A stretch of DNA of 64,000 bases from an uncultured Bacilli bacterium (GTDB taxonomy: Bacteria; Bacillota_I; Bacilli_A; RF39; UBA660): the NCBI GenBank assembly GCA_934091055.1, contig CAKOKN010000001.1:156731-220730 (forward strand), read 5' to 3'. Both the position numbers and the translations under genes were made by a program. Below, one piece after another: positions 41,569 through 49,909 of this stretch; the stretch's first letter is position 1; each line of letters starts with the position of its first letter. The notes beneath the pieces were generated by a model that saw only the letters and a program-made list of their open reading frames with translations, was not told the DNA's origin and did no database searches.

Positions 41569-43689
41569 TTACTTTTTAGTATCTTTTTTATTTTTCTTCT
41601 CCTCATATATTTCAAAGTCAATAGTACTTTTATCTTTGTCCGCACTAACAACTTTTACTTTTACTTTATCGCCAAAAGCGTATTTCTTTTTACTTCTCTT
41701 ACCTAATAGAGCTAAAAGGTCTTGATTATAGACAAAGTAGTCTCCTTTGATGTCTTCTACTCTAACTAGACCCTCGACAGTATTATCTAGTTCTACAAAG
41801 AAACCGAACTCTTGAACACCACTTATTATTCCTTCATAGATGTCTCCTATATGATCCATCATATATTCAGCTTTCTTCATCTTATCGACATCTCTTTCAC
41901 AGTTTTGAGCTTCTTGTTCTCTTGTACTTAAGTGTTCAGTAGCTACTGGTAAGTATTCTTTGTTTTTATTTATTATATCTTCACTATAGTTATAGTTATA
42001 TTCTTTTACTAATCTATGAAGTATTAGATCAGGATATCTTCTTATTGGTGAAGTGAAATGGCTATAACATTTACTTCCAAGACCAAAGTGACCTATATTA
42101 ACATCAGAATAGACTGCTTTAGCTTGACTACGAATAGCAATATCACTTAAGACTTTGGCTTCAGGGACATTTTCTAGGCTATTTAATATTTTTTGAAGAT
42201 CTTTAGAGCTTTCTATTTTATTTTTACCTACAGTAGTATAGCCGTGCAAGCTTAAGAATTTTAGAAATTCTTCAATTCTCTTCTCATTTGGTTTATCGTG
42301 TACTCTATAGATACCTGGTAGGTTCTTATAAAAGATTGATGAAGCTACTGTTTCATTAGCTACGATCATAAAGTTCTCAATTAATTCTTCACCAGTTCTT
42401 TGTTCTCTTGCTTTAATTTCTATTGGATGACAAGTTTCATCTACAATTATTTTAGCTTCAGTAGATTCAAATTCTATATAACCTCTTTTAATCATTTTCT
42501 TTCTTAGTATCTTAGATAGTTCTTGCATTGTAATTAGAGTATCTGCAAAATCTTCATAACCTTCAGGTATAGTATTGTCTTCTAGTATAAGATTTACATT
42601 ATCATAGGTCATTTTCTTTCTACTTCTTATTATTGAAGGAGTTATCTCGTACTTAGTAACATTACCTTGATCATCAATATGCGTGATACAGCTAAGAGCA
42701 AATCTATCTTCTTGTTCATTTATGGAACAAATACCATTGGATAGTTTATGAGGTAACATAGGAAGAACTCTATCTACTAGATATACAGAAGTTCCTCGAA
42801 AGTATGCTTCTTCATCAATCTTACTGCCTTCATTTACATAGTAGGAAACATCTGCGATATGAACTCCTAATATATATTCTTTATCACTTATTTTTTCTAT
42901 TGATATAGCATCATCTATATCTTTAGTATCAGCACCATCTATAGTAAATATTACTTCATCTCTTAAGTCTTTTCTACCGCTTGCTAGACCTTCTTGAATA
43001 TCATTACTACTTAGAAACTGTGGAATACTATCTAGTTCATCAATTACTTCTTTAGGAAACTCAGGACTAAAGTTATATTCATAGACAAACGATAAAATAT
43101 CTACTCCCACATCATTTTTATGACCTATTATTTTAGTTATTTTACCTACTCTATTTCCTTCTTTTAAAGGCTCCACTACTACTTTATGGCCTTCTACTGC
43201 CCCATTTAAATATTCCCTTGGTATATATATATTTTTACCTTTCTTATCTGGTTTAACAAAGTAATCACCATCTATTAGGAGTACTTCTCCTACAAATGGA
43301 TCATAATTTCTTTTAATTACTTTAATAATTTTCCCTTCTGGTTTTAACTCTTCTTTATTTAAATATTCAAATAAGACTGTATCTCCATCTTGAGCTCCAT
43401 TGATATTTTTTTCATTGACATAAACATCTTTTATATCTTTTCCTATTTCTATAAAACCAAAACCTTTATCGTTTAAAATTAATTCCCCTTTTACTAAATG
43501 ACTATTTTCTAATAATAAATACTTTTTCTTTTTTTCACTATAGTAGAGAATACCATCACTTACTAATTCATCTAATTCACTTTGTAATCTTTGATACTCT
43601 CCAATTGTATTTAAAAGTAATTTATCATTGATCTCCATAATAGTAAGAGATGTATTTTCATTTAGTAATTCTATTATTCTTTCTTTCAT
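41569..43689 (-). CDS. rnr: ribonuclease R
   Basis: A 706-residue 3'-5' exoribonuclease for structured RNA. Domains: helix-turn-helix (about 1-55), two cold-shock domains (about 65-200), RNB domain with IDGADTKDIDDA at 250-261 and SPIRRYPDLILHRL, and S1 domain with YEGIISGVQEFGFFVELDNTVEGLV, ending in a Lys-rich tail. The strong AGGAGG site and position after secG match the conserved secG-rnr arrangement. In some Firmicutes RNase R also matures rRNA and works with SmpB, encoded 3.5 kb downstream. Confidence 0.96.
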   Translation of the reverse strand: MKERIIELLNENTSLTIMEINDKLLLNTIGEYQRLQSELDELVSDGILYYSEKKKKYLLLENSHLVKGELILNDKGFGFIEIGKDIKDVYVNEKNINGAQDGDTVLFEYLNKEELKPEGKIIKVIKRNYDPFVGEVLLIDGDYFVKPDKKGKNIYIPREYLNGAVEGHKVVVEPLKEGNRVGKITKIIGHKNDVGVDILSFVYEYNFSPEFPKEVIDELDSIPQFLSSNDIQEGLASGRKDLRDEVIFTIDGADTKDIDDAISIEKISDKEYILGVHIADVSYYVNEGSKIDEEAYFRGTSVYLVDRVLPMLPHKLSNGICSINEQEDRFALSCITHIDDQGNVTKYEITPSIIRSRKKMTYDNVNLILEDNTIPEGYEDFADTLITMQELSKILRKKMIKRGYIEFESTEAKIIVDETCHPIEIKAREQRTGEELIENFMIVANETVASSIFYKNLPGIYRVHDKPNEKRIEEFLKFLSLHGYTTVGKNKIESSKDLQKILNSLENVPEAKVLSDIAIRSQAKAVYSDVNIGHFGLGSKCYSHFTSPIRRYPDLILHRLVKEYNYNYSEDIINKNKEYLPVATEHLSTREQEAQNCERDVDKMKKAEYMMDHIGDIYEGIISGVQEFGFFVELDNTVEGLVRVEDIKGDYFVYNQDLLALLGKRSKKKYAFGDKVKVKVVSADKDKSTIDFEIYEEKKNKKDTKK

Positions 43690-43706
43690 TTTTTCCTCCT
43701 ATTAAC

Positions 43707-43735
43707 AAAATAGACTTAATTACTTAAGTCTATTT
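43707..43735 (-). terminator. weak terminator or attenuator between secG and rnr
   Basis: On the minus strand AAATAGACTTA pairs with TAAGTCTATTT and is followed by TTGTTAA rather than a full T run. Partial read-through into rnr is likely. Confidence 0.5.
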
Positions 43736-43737
43736 AA

Positions 43738-43950
43738 TTATATTGATATTATTAAACATAATATAAAGAAAGAAAACCCAAGTACATAAGTAAGTCTAGT
43801 TATAAATAGTTCAAATCCTCTTTCTTTTCTGTTAGCAAACAAATCAGAACTTCCTCCTTGTATTATTTGAGATGCTGATTCTGCTTTGCCACTTTGTAAT
43901 AAAACAATTGCTATTAGTAATATTGATACTATAATTGCTGCTATCTCCAT
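43738..43950 (-). CDS. secG: preprotein translocase subunit SecG
   Basis: A 70-residue protein with two membrane helices (about 2-20 and 50-69) joined by the conserved loop LLQSGKAESASQIIQGGSSDLFANRKERG. It is an accessory part of SecYEG. GAAAGGAAG precedes the ATG. It is the first gene of the secG-rnr-rnr-like-capA-smpB stretch. Confidence 0.95.
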   Translation of the reverse strand: MEIAAIIVSILLIAIVLLQSGKAESASQIIQGGSSDLFANRKERGFELFITRLTYVLGFSFFILCLIISI

Positions 43951-44084
43951 ATTATCTTCCTTTCATACAAGTTATATTATAACAAATATATAGTTTTTTG
44001 TAAATATTTTTTTGTTTGGTTTTAACCTATTTGGTACACTATATTATTTGTCTACATATAATATTATAAAAGGAACGTGATATT

Positions 44085-44336
44085 ATGCCAGAAAGAGATA
44101 TGATATATGGTTCTTACTATCAAGTATTACCTAATGGTAGTCTATATAATCCTTATTTTGTTAATCAAAATCAAATGTCTGCAATGCCTAACAATATGAT
44201 GCAAAATAACAATCCTTTTATGCAAATTAATAACCGACTAAATAGTTTGGAAAATAGAGTTAGAACTTTAGAACAGAAACTGAATAGTCAGAATGAAATT
44301 GATTATCAGGATAGTAATTCTATGTATATGTTATAA
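44085..44336 (+). CDS. small Asn/Gln/Met-rich protein with coiled coil
   Basis: An 83-residue plus-strand protein. The first half is low-complexity and Tyr/Asn/Met-rich (LPNGSLYNPYFVNQNQM, MPNNMMQNNNPFM); the second half has a heptad-like helix INNRLNSLENRVRTLEQKLNS. There is no signal peptide or membrane helix. A ribosome site AAAGGAACGTG precedes the ATG. Composition resembles small spore coat or coat-morphogenesis proteins, and other spore genes are in the window, but this is only a guess. It is convergent with nrdG. Confidence 0.6.
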   Translation: MPERDMIYGSYYQVLPNGSLYNPYFVNQNQMSAMPNNMMQNNNPFMQINNRLNSLENRVRTLEQKLNSQNEIDYQDSNSMYML

Positions 44337-44342
44337 AGAGAG

Positions 44343-44897
44343 CTAAACGTATAGCCCTCTTCTTTCTCTTTTGGGTGTGTTTGTGTAGTACTTATCTACT
44401 AGACACACTTCTTTTTCTTTAATACTTTTTTTAGTATCTATTATTCTTTGATTAGTCGAACCTCTAAAAATTGCATCATAGCTTTTCTTTTCTAAAATGA
44501 ATGGGCCATCTACTAGAACATCTATTGTCTTTAAAAATTCTAGTATATCTTTATTTTCTTTTGACATTTTTAGTAGAGTCTCGTATAAGAAACCAGTATA
44601 GCACCATATATTCATTTTTTTAGATTTTATATATTTAGCTATTTCAAGACATTCACTTACTTGATAGAAAGGATCACCTCCTGAAAAAGTTATTCCATCT
44701 TGTCCTTCTAGTTCATCTATTTGTTCCTTTATATCTTCGATGTCTACTAAAAAGCCTCCATCTAGTGAATGTGTAGAAGGGTTTTGGCAACCAGGGCACT
44801 TATGTAAGCACCCTTGGGTCCACAACACACTTCTTATTCCTTCTCCATCGACAATGCTATCTGATTGCAATACTGGAGAAGCTAATCTAATTTTCAT
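44343..44897 (-). CDS. nrdG: anaerobic ribonucleoside-triphosphate reductase activating protein
   Basis: A 184-residue radical-SAM enzyme that installs the glycyl radical on NrdD. The [4Fe-4S] site is C30-x3-C34-x2-C37 (TQGCLHKCPGC), preceded by IVDGEGIRSVLW; GITFSGGDPFYQ is the SAM-binding GGE-like segment. Its ATG overlaps the stop of the small glycyl-radical-segment gene (TAATG), tying all three genes of the locus into one translational unit. Confidence 0.95.
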   Translation of the reverse strand: MKIRLASPVLQSDSIVDGEGIRSVLWTQGCLHKCPGCQNPSTHSLDGGFLVDIEDIKEQIDELEGQDGITFSGGDPFYQVSECLEIAKYIKSKKMNIWCYTGFLYETLLKMSKENKDILEFLKTIDVLVDGPFILEKKSYDAIFRGSTNQRIIDTKKSIKEKEVCLVDKYYTNTPKRERRGLYV

Positions 44898-45070
44898 TAT
44901 GCTTTTGCCTTCATTAATCCTTCAGTACTATGTTTTACTCTATCTCTTTCTTCTGCTCTTTTACCATTATTAAATCTATCTACAGTACCTACTAAATATC
45001 CTGTGATTCTTCTAATTCTTTCAAAACCAACACCCTCACCAACTAATTTTACTTTTTCTTCTTCTTTCAT
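44897..45070 (-). CDS. separate glycyl-radical C-terminal segment of anaerobic RNR
   Basis: A 57-residue protein that reads like the missing end of NrdD. GFERIRRITGYLVG holds the glycyl-radical motif (R-[IV]-x-G-Y; Gly24), and DRFNNGKRAEERDRVKH is the segment that follows it in full-length NrdD proteins (compare RRVCGYLG and FNAGKQEEVKRRVKH of E. coli NrdD). The large chain encoded just upstream ends before this segment. The ATG at 45070 has its own AAAGGAGAG site, 14 bases after the nrdD stop, and the stop overlaps the nrdG start. I infer that it completes the enzyme in trans, like an obligatory version of the GrcA spare part of pyruvate formate-lyase. Confidence 0.8.
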   Translation of the reverse strand: MKEEEKVKLVGEGVGFERIRRITGYLVGTVDRFNNGKRAEERDRVKHSTEGLMKAKA

Positions 45071-45084
45071 TTTTAATCTCTCCT

Positions 45085-47382
45085 TTAACAATTACAACTA
45101 TTTTTATATTCTTGTACTCTTTCTACTGGTACGCCTTCATATGCTTTTCTACCGCAACCTGGGCAAATATCACCAATTACACCAACGTAACCACATACTG
45201 GATCACGATCTACTGGATGGTTAATAGCGGCATATCCCATATCGTTTTCATACATAAGTCTTACTATTTTTTCAAATGCCTCTAGGTTATTAGTAGTATC
45301 TCCATCTAATTCAATATAACTAATGTGTCCTGCATTAGTATATTTATGATATGGGCCTTCTTTCTTTATTTTATTTACTATTGAAATATTATAGTATACT
45401 GGTACGTGGAATGAATTAGTATAGTACTCTCTATCAGTTACTCCTTTAATCTTTCCATATACAGCTTTATCTATATTAATAAATCTTCCTGACAAACCTT
45501 CTGCTGGGGTAGCTAGAAGTGTAAAGTTTAGATTGTATTTTTCGCAATATTCATCACATCTTTTTCTCATAAAGGAAATTATTTCAAGTCCTAATTTTTG
45601 GGCTTCTTCACTTTCACCGTGATGCTTACCTATTAAGGCTTTTAAACATTCTGCTAGTCCTATGAAACCAATTGATAATGTACCGTGTTTTAATACTTTT
45701 CTTAAACGATCAGTCATTTTTAATTTTTCTGAATCAATCCAAACACCTTGTCCTAGTAAGAATGGGAAGTTATATAATCTTTTGTTGCACTGAATTTCAA
45801 ATCTTTCTAGTAATTGATCTTTTACTAAATCCATAAGTTCTCCTAGTTCTTCATAGAAGCCCTTAAGATCTGTTTCATCATTTCTTACAATACCGTGTTT
45901 AATACCAAGTCTTGGTAAGTTAATTGATGTAAATGATAAGTTACCTCTTCCTGGAGTTACTGCTTTATCTTCGTCTACAACATTAGCCATAACTCTAGTT
46001 CTACATCCCATATAACCTACTTCAGTATTATAATCTCCTTTGTAGAATGGTTTATTAAATGAAGAATCCATAAATGAGAAATTAGGGAACAATCTTTTAG
46101 CAGATACTTTGCAAGATAATTTAAATAAATCGTAGTTTGGATCTTCTGGATCATAGTTAGTTCCTTTTCTTATTTTAAATATTGATATTGGGAAAATTGG
46201 TGTTTCATTTTTTCCTAATCCAGCATCTATTGATAATAGATAATTCTTCATTACCATTCTTCCTTCAGGAGATGTATCAGTTCCAAAGTTTATTGATGAA
46301 AATGGTACTTGAGCTCCTGCTCTTGAATGCATTGTATTTAAGTTATGTACAAATGCCTCCATTGCTTGATATGTAGCTCTATCTGTTTTCTTATAAGCTG
46401 TTTCATAAGCTTTATCAAATATTCTCTTTACTTCTACACTATCTTTATATATAGGAGCAAACATATCAGTATTTACATTTATACTAGTTAGTTTATCTAT
46501 TTCTTTTTCTATCTTATCCATATTGACAAAACTTATAAAGTCACTATAATCTAGCAATTCATATATAGCTTGTTTATATTGTCTTTTAAATGTTTTTAAT
46601 ACTCCTGGTGCCATATAGTAATCAAATGCTGGTATTGATTGACCTCCGTGTTGATCGTTTTGGTTAGACTGAATAGCAATAGCTGCTAGTGCTGAATAAC
46701 TCATAATATCTTGTGGTTCTCTTAAGTGCCCGTGTCCTGTTGAAAAGCCACCTTTGAATAATTTATTTAAATCTATTTGCATACAAGTTGTAGTACCCAT
46801 TGCTTCAAAATCCATATCGTGAATATGAATATCGCCATTATCGTGAGCTTCTGCAAACTTCTTCTTCATTAGATATGTTTCAGTAAATGCTCTTGATATA
46901 GTACTACCAAATTGAAGCATTGTTCCCATTGCTGAATTACCATCAATGTTAGCATTTTCTCTTTTAGAGTCTTCTTCAATAGCTGACTTTAATCCTAGAC
47001 CTTCAATACTCTTTTGAAGTTTTGCCATATTTTTGTCATCTCTAAAGGCTACTCTTGCAGCCATTCTTCTTTTTCTATATTCTGAGAATGACTCATAAAC
47101 ATCATCATAATGATATTTCTTTAAGTTTTCTTCAATCAAGTCTTGAACATCTTCTATTTTAATTTTACCTAATGGTAAAAAGTCTTTAGCTATTTTTTTA
47201 ATTACCGCTTGATATACTTTTTGAATATCTTTCTCATTGTATTTTTTTTCATCTTCACCAATGAGAACATTATCGAATCCTTTCTTAATAGCAAGTGCTA
47301 CTTTTGTACCATCAAATTCTACTTTTCTTCCATTTCTTTTAACGACTTCAATAGTCTCTAATCTTTCTTCTGTTTCAATCAT
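45085..47382 (-). CDS. nrdD: anaerobic ribonucleoside-triphosphate reductase, large chain lacking the radical segment
   Basis: A 765-residue class III ribonucleotide reductase chain. An ATP-cone (about 10-105, IEVVKRNGRKVEFDGTKVALAIKKGF) provides allosteric control. The barrel follows, with DIHIHDMDF, QVPFSSINFGTD, GRGNLSFTSINLPRLGI and FTLLATPAEGLSGRF. The chain ends with a zinc-ribbon-like part (C730, C740-x2-C743) and C763/C765. The RRxxGY glycyl-radical motif and the DRVKH tail are not in this chain but in the next gene. The stop is TAA, so readthrough or selenocysteine is not an explanation. A perfect-looking promoter lies upstream. Confidence 0.95.
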   Translation of the reverse strand: MIETEERLETIEVVKRNGRKVEFDGTKVALAIKKGFDNVLIGEDEKKYNEKDIQKVYQAVIKKIAKDFLPLGKIKIEDVQDLIEENLKKYHYDDVYESFSEYRKRRMAARVAFRDDKNMAKLQKSIEGLGLKSAIEEDSKRENANIDGNSAMGTMLQFGSTISRAFTETYLMKKKFAEAHDNGDIHIHDMDFEAMGTTTCMQIDLNKLFKGGFSTGHGHLREPQDIMSYSALAAIAIQSNQNDQHGGQSIPAFDYYMAPGVLKTFKRQYKQAIYELLDYSDFISFVNMDKIEKEIDKLTSINVNTDMFAPIYKDSVEVKRIFDKAYETAYKKTDRATYQAMEAFVHNLNTMHSRAGAQVPFSSINFGTDTSPEGRMVMKNYLLSIDAGLGKNETPIFPISIFKIRKGTNYDPEDPNYDLFKLSCKVSAKRLFPNFSFMDSSFNKPFYKGDYNTEVGYMGCRTRVMANVVDEDKAVTPGRGNLSFTSINLPRLGIKHGIVRNDETDLKGFYEELGELMDLVKDQLLERFEIQCNKRLYNFPFLLGQGVWIDSEKLKMTDRLRKVLKHGTLSIGFIGLAECLKALIGKHHGESEEAQKLGLEIISFMRKRCDEYCEKYNLNFTLLATPAEGLSGRFINIDKAVYGKIKGVTDREYYTNSFHVPVYYNISIVNKIKKEGPYHKYTNAGHISYIELDGDTTNNLEAFEKIVRLMYENDMGYAAINHPVDRDPVCGYVGVIGDICPGCGRKAYEGVPVERVQEYKNSCNC

Positions 47383-47413
47383 TTTACTTCCCTCCTACTA
47401 CCTTACAAAAACA

Positions 47414-47442
47414 ATTATATATTAGTAGATTATCTTTGTCAA
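47414..47442 (-). promoter_or_regulatory. sigma-A promoter of the nrdD locus
   Basis: On the minus strand TTGACA (47437-47442), 17-base spacer, TATAAT (47414-47419), ending 31 bases before the nrdD start. I see no convincing NrdR box pair. Confidence 0.8.
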
Positions 47443-47737
47443 TACTTTTTGTTCGCTTTTTATTTTTTTTATTTTTTTAAACTTTTTGTTTTTCGATTTT
47501 TTGATTTTTTAATTTTTTAGTTACTTTTTTATTTTTGAATTTGCTGTATATTATATCAAAATAATTCTTTATTTATAAGGTATCGCAGCGTTTTTTCTTG
47601 AAATATTTGTAAATTAATTTTTTGATGTTTTTTTGTTTTTCGGCTTTTTTCTGTTTCTTAAATTTTACTTTTTTAGATTTTTTTATATTTTTTGATGTAG
47701 TTAACTGTTCGTGTATTTTTTGTCTAAAGTAGCATAA
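47443..47737 (-). other. A-tract-rich leader/intergenic stretch upstream of nrdD
   Basis: About 295 bases made mainly of A runs (minus strand) separated by short non-A spacers, often near 8-11 bases apart, which suggests curved DNA. In the middle, TGATATAAT (around 47540-47560) could be a second, extended -10 promoter. Two parts can be read as Lys-rich peptide (one ends KKKRCDTL before a stop) but neither has an ATG. I see no RNA gene or operator I can name. Confidence 0.4.
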
Positions 47738-47782
47738 ATAAAACTAGTACAAACGAAATATCATACTTTAGTTTGCACTAGT
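47738..47782 (-). terminator. intrinsic terminator after the gene at 47809
   Basis: On the minus strand ACTAGTGCAAAC pairs with GTTTGTACTAGT (one mismatch) and is followed by TTTTATTTAT. Confidence 0.65.
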
Positions 47783-47808
47783 CTCTTCTTTATAATTTAC
47801 AAATTATT

Positions 47809-48528
47809 TTATTTAATAAACATTGATTTTAGAATTAAGTTATCATTGTCTCTTGTATAGTTAAGTGTCATATTGTTATAACTGTATCCAAGAGATGATG
47901 CTCTACTACTATAAGTTAAGGTAATATCTGCGACCAATAGGGCGTCTTCTTTATTATATTCAACTTTATTTACAGTAATAGCCTCTACTGATAAGCCATT
48001 AGCTCCAGCTCTTTTATTGTTATAATAAACATAATCTTTGCTTTTATCTTGAGCAGTGTTTAGAGTACTTACTTTTCTATTATCTATATCAAAATCTTCA
48101 CCAAAATATTTTTTATATTCAGTATTAAATAGATTTGCTGGATAGTAAGCAGTAGTCATTTCATCTGTTACTATAGTATTAGGATCTTTGTCAACGCTAC
48201 CATCTTGTGCCACTTTAACAAATCTGCTATAATTACTTTCTTTTTCTAGAATTTTCTCCATTATAAATAGTTGTCTATTTTCTGTAGTCGCTAATAGATC
48301 TTTATTTTTCTGTGGTTCATACTTACCACCACTATTATAATTATCTATACCAGAAGTTATTACTAACCATCCTAAACTTTTAGTAATATCCTGTAAATCA
48401 TCATTTAGTTTTTCTTTTTCTTTAGTAACATCAACATCAGTTCCTTTTATTGTTCCTTTAGAAAAGTATAGATAGCCTCCTATTGCTGCTACTATTACTA
48501 TTAATAAAAATATTATACCTTTTTTCAT
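47809..48528 (-). CDS. membrane-anchored extracellular protein, unknown function
   Basis: A 239-residue protein: an N-terminal membrane helix (about 4-23), then a mixed extracellular domain with ITSGIDNYNSGGKYEPQKNKDLLATTENRQLFIMEKIL and a strand-rich C-terminal half ending LNYTRDNDNLILKSMFIK. I recognise no family. The ATG at 48528 follows AAGGTG. It overlaps or abuts the coiled-coil gene upstream, and with the C39-like peptidase forms a three-gene unit in which every protein has one N-terminal anchor. Confidence 0.6.
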   Translation of the reverse strand: MKKGIIFLLIVIVAAIGGYLYFSKGTIKGTDVDVTKEKEKLNDDLQDITKSLGWLVITSGIDNYNSGGKYEPQKNKDLLATTENRQLFIMEKILEKESNYSRFVKVAQDGSVDKDPNTIVTDEMTTAYYPANLFNTEYKKYFGEDFDIDNRKVSTLNTAQDKSKDYVYYNNKRAGANGLSVEAITVNKVEYNKEDALLVADITLTYSSRASSLGYSYNNMTLNYTRDNDNLILKSMFIK

Positions 48529-48533
48529 ATTAT

Positions 48534-48854
48534 TCACCTTGTTCCTTCCATATTATCTCTTTTTTCTTTATTTTTAACAAGCAAATCAGTTGCATTTTGA
48601 ACTTGTTCTCCTAGTTCCTTTATTTTATTTTCTTGACCTGCTGTCTCTTGTTTTAGTGTCTCTATTGTTTGTAAGTCTTCGGCATAACTATTTACTATCT
48701 CCTCCTTATCTTTATATTCTTGTAATTCTTGATTTAATTCTTTTATTTTATTTTTTTTATCTAAATTTACTAAATATAATATTGTACTAGCTATTAATAA
48801 CAATATAAATATAATTATAAGTAGTACTTTTTTTAGTTTACTCTTCTTTTTAAT
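48534..48854 (-). CDS. small membrane-anchored coiled-coil protein (start codon probably ATT)
   Basis: About 106 residues: basic start (KKKSKLKK), one membrane helix (VLLIIIFILLLIASTILYLV) and a long coiled coil (DKKNKIKELNQELQEYKDKEE ...). An ATG is lacking; a TTG at 48803 lies inside the membrane helix and has no ribosome site. The frame open upstream supplies a normal basic N-terminus from ATT codons at 48857/48854, which follow AAAGAGGGTG and overlap the stop of the peptidase gene. I therefore extend the gene to 48854. FtsL/DivIC-like topology, but no family match. Confidence 0.6.
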   Translation of the reverse strand: MKKKSKLKKVLLIIIFILLLIASTILYLVNLDKKNKIKELNQELQEYKDKEEIVNSYAEDLQTIETLKQETAGQENKIKELGEQVQNATDLLVKNKEKRDNMEGTR

Positions 48855-49776
48855 AATAAAGCACCCTCTTTCCTAAATAGTTATATCTTGATCTAAATAA
48901 TTCTTTATCAAAATATCTAATAGTTCCTGTATAAGGGTCAGATACTACTACTCTATCTAGATCAAAACCTATTATTACCATTACGTGTTCTCCACTAATC
49001 CAAGTTATTTTTTCTCCAGTAGGTTTATAAGTCCAAGTACTAGATTTAAATGGCTTAGATAGATTAATTGTAGTCCATACAAGTACTGGCTTTCCTTCTT
49101 TAACTAATGATAATACGCTATCAAAATCTAATCCTATTTTACTTGTTATTCCTGGTTTTAAACTATTAGCTACGTCCGCTAATGGTTTATTATAAACACC
49201 ATATGAATAATTGTTCCTAGGGTCTCCAATAAACTCTACTTCAGGATTACCACCATAAGTTGTTCCTCCAACGGTATATGGTAGATCACCTTTTTTTAAT
49301 TTGCCTACTATCTCATCTATTGTAGTGTTTACACCATTATATTTAAGTAGAATATATAATCCTACACTTTCACATCCAGTAGGATACTTAGGAAACTGAC
49401 TATAAGTTATTTTGCCTTCTAATATGCTGGTGTTTTTTCTTTGTTCTTCTTGTTCTATTAGATAGGCTATTTCTTTTTCAACTGCATTATTTTCTTTAAT
49501 TAAATTATTTAAGTCTCCTGCTAATAGACTAAGAAGTTCATCATTTTCTTCTTTTTTTCTATTTAAAAGTCCTATGGCATTAGCTATATTTAAGTCTTCG
49601 CCATATTCACTTACCATATCATCATAGATGGCTAAGTACTCACTATCACTTTCTTTAGAAATATTAACATTTAATTCTGTTATCTTTTTGTCATTGCTAT
49701 CTATACTGTATATTTCATAAGATATAAATACTAATAAACAAGCAAACAGTATGCCCACTATTATCTTTTTTATCAT
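48850..49776 (-). CDS. C39-like cysteine peptidase, membrane-anchored
   Basis: A 308-residue protein with one N-terminal membrane helix (about 3-22), a helical spacer (about 40-115) and a Peptidase_C39_2 domain. The catalytic Cys is C135 in YPTGCESVGLYILLKYNGV, His is H264 in SGEHVMVIIGF and the acidic residue is D280 in VVSDPYTG. The enzyme faces outside and is not fused to an ABC transporter, so bacteriocin-leader processing is not implied. It is the first gene of a three-gene envelope unit. Confidence 0.82.
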   Translation of the reverse strand: MIKKIIVGILFACLLVFISYEIYSIDSNDKKITELNVNISKESDSEYLAIYDDMVSEYGEDLNIANAIGLLNRKKEENDELLSLLAGDLNNLIKENNAVEKEIAYLIEQEEQRKNTSILEGKITYSQFPKYPTGCESVGLYILLKYNGVNTTIDEIVGKLKKGDLPYTVGGTTYGGNPEVEFIGDPRNNYSYGVYNKPLADVANSLKPGITSKIGLDFDSVLSLVKEGKPVLVWTTINLSKPFKSSTWTYKPTGEKITWISGEHVMVIIGFDLDRVVVSDPYTGTIRYFDKELFRSRYNYLGKRVLYY

Positions 49777-49878
49777 ATTACTCCTTAATACCCTTAATAT
49801 CTAATATATTATAGTCTTAGTATAACATAAAATATTAATATTTTTATAACAAAATTACTTTATATGTAAAGAATTATG

Positions 49879-49909
49879 TAAAGAAAGAAGTAGAATTTTA
49901 TACTTCTTT
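49879..49909 (-). terminator. intrinsic terminator of htrA
   Basis: On the minus strand AAAGAAGTA pairs with TACTTCTTT and is followed by CTTTAC. The stem overlaps the stop codon. Confidence 0.6.

Noticed and set aside
45085..45110. Selenocysteine or frameshift at the end of nrdD joining it to the following small gene.
   Set aside because: The stop is TAA, the next gene has its own ribosome site and ATG, and no slippery sequence is visible.
47400..47460. An NrdR operator pair upstream of nrdD.
   Set aside because: The promoter area is AT-rich and weakly resembles the box, but I could not find two correctly spaced copies.
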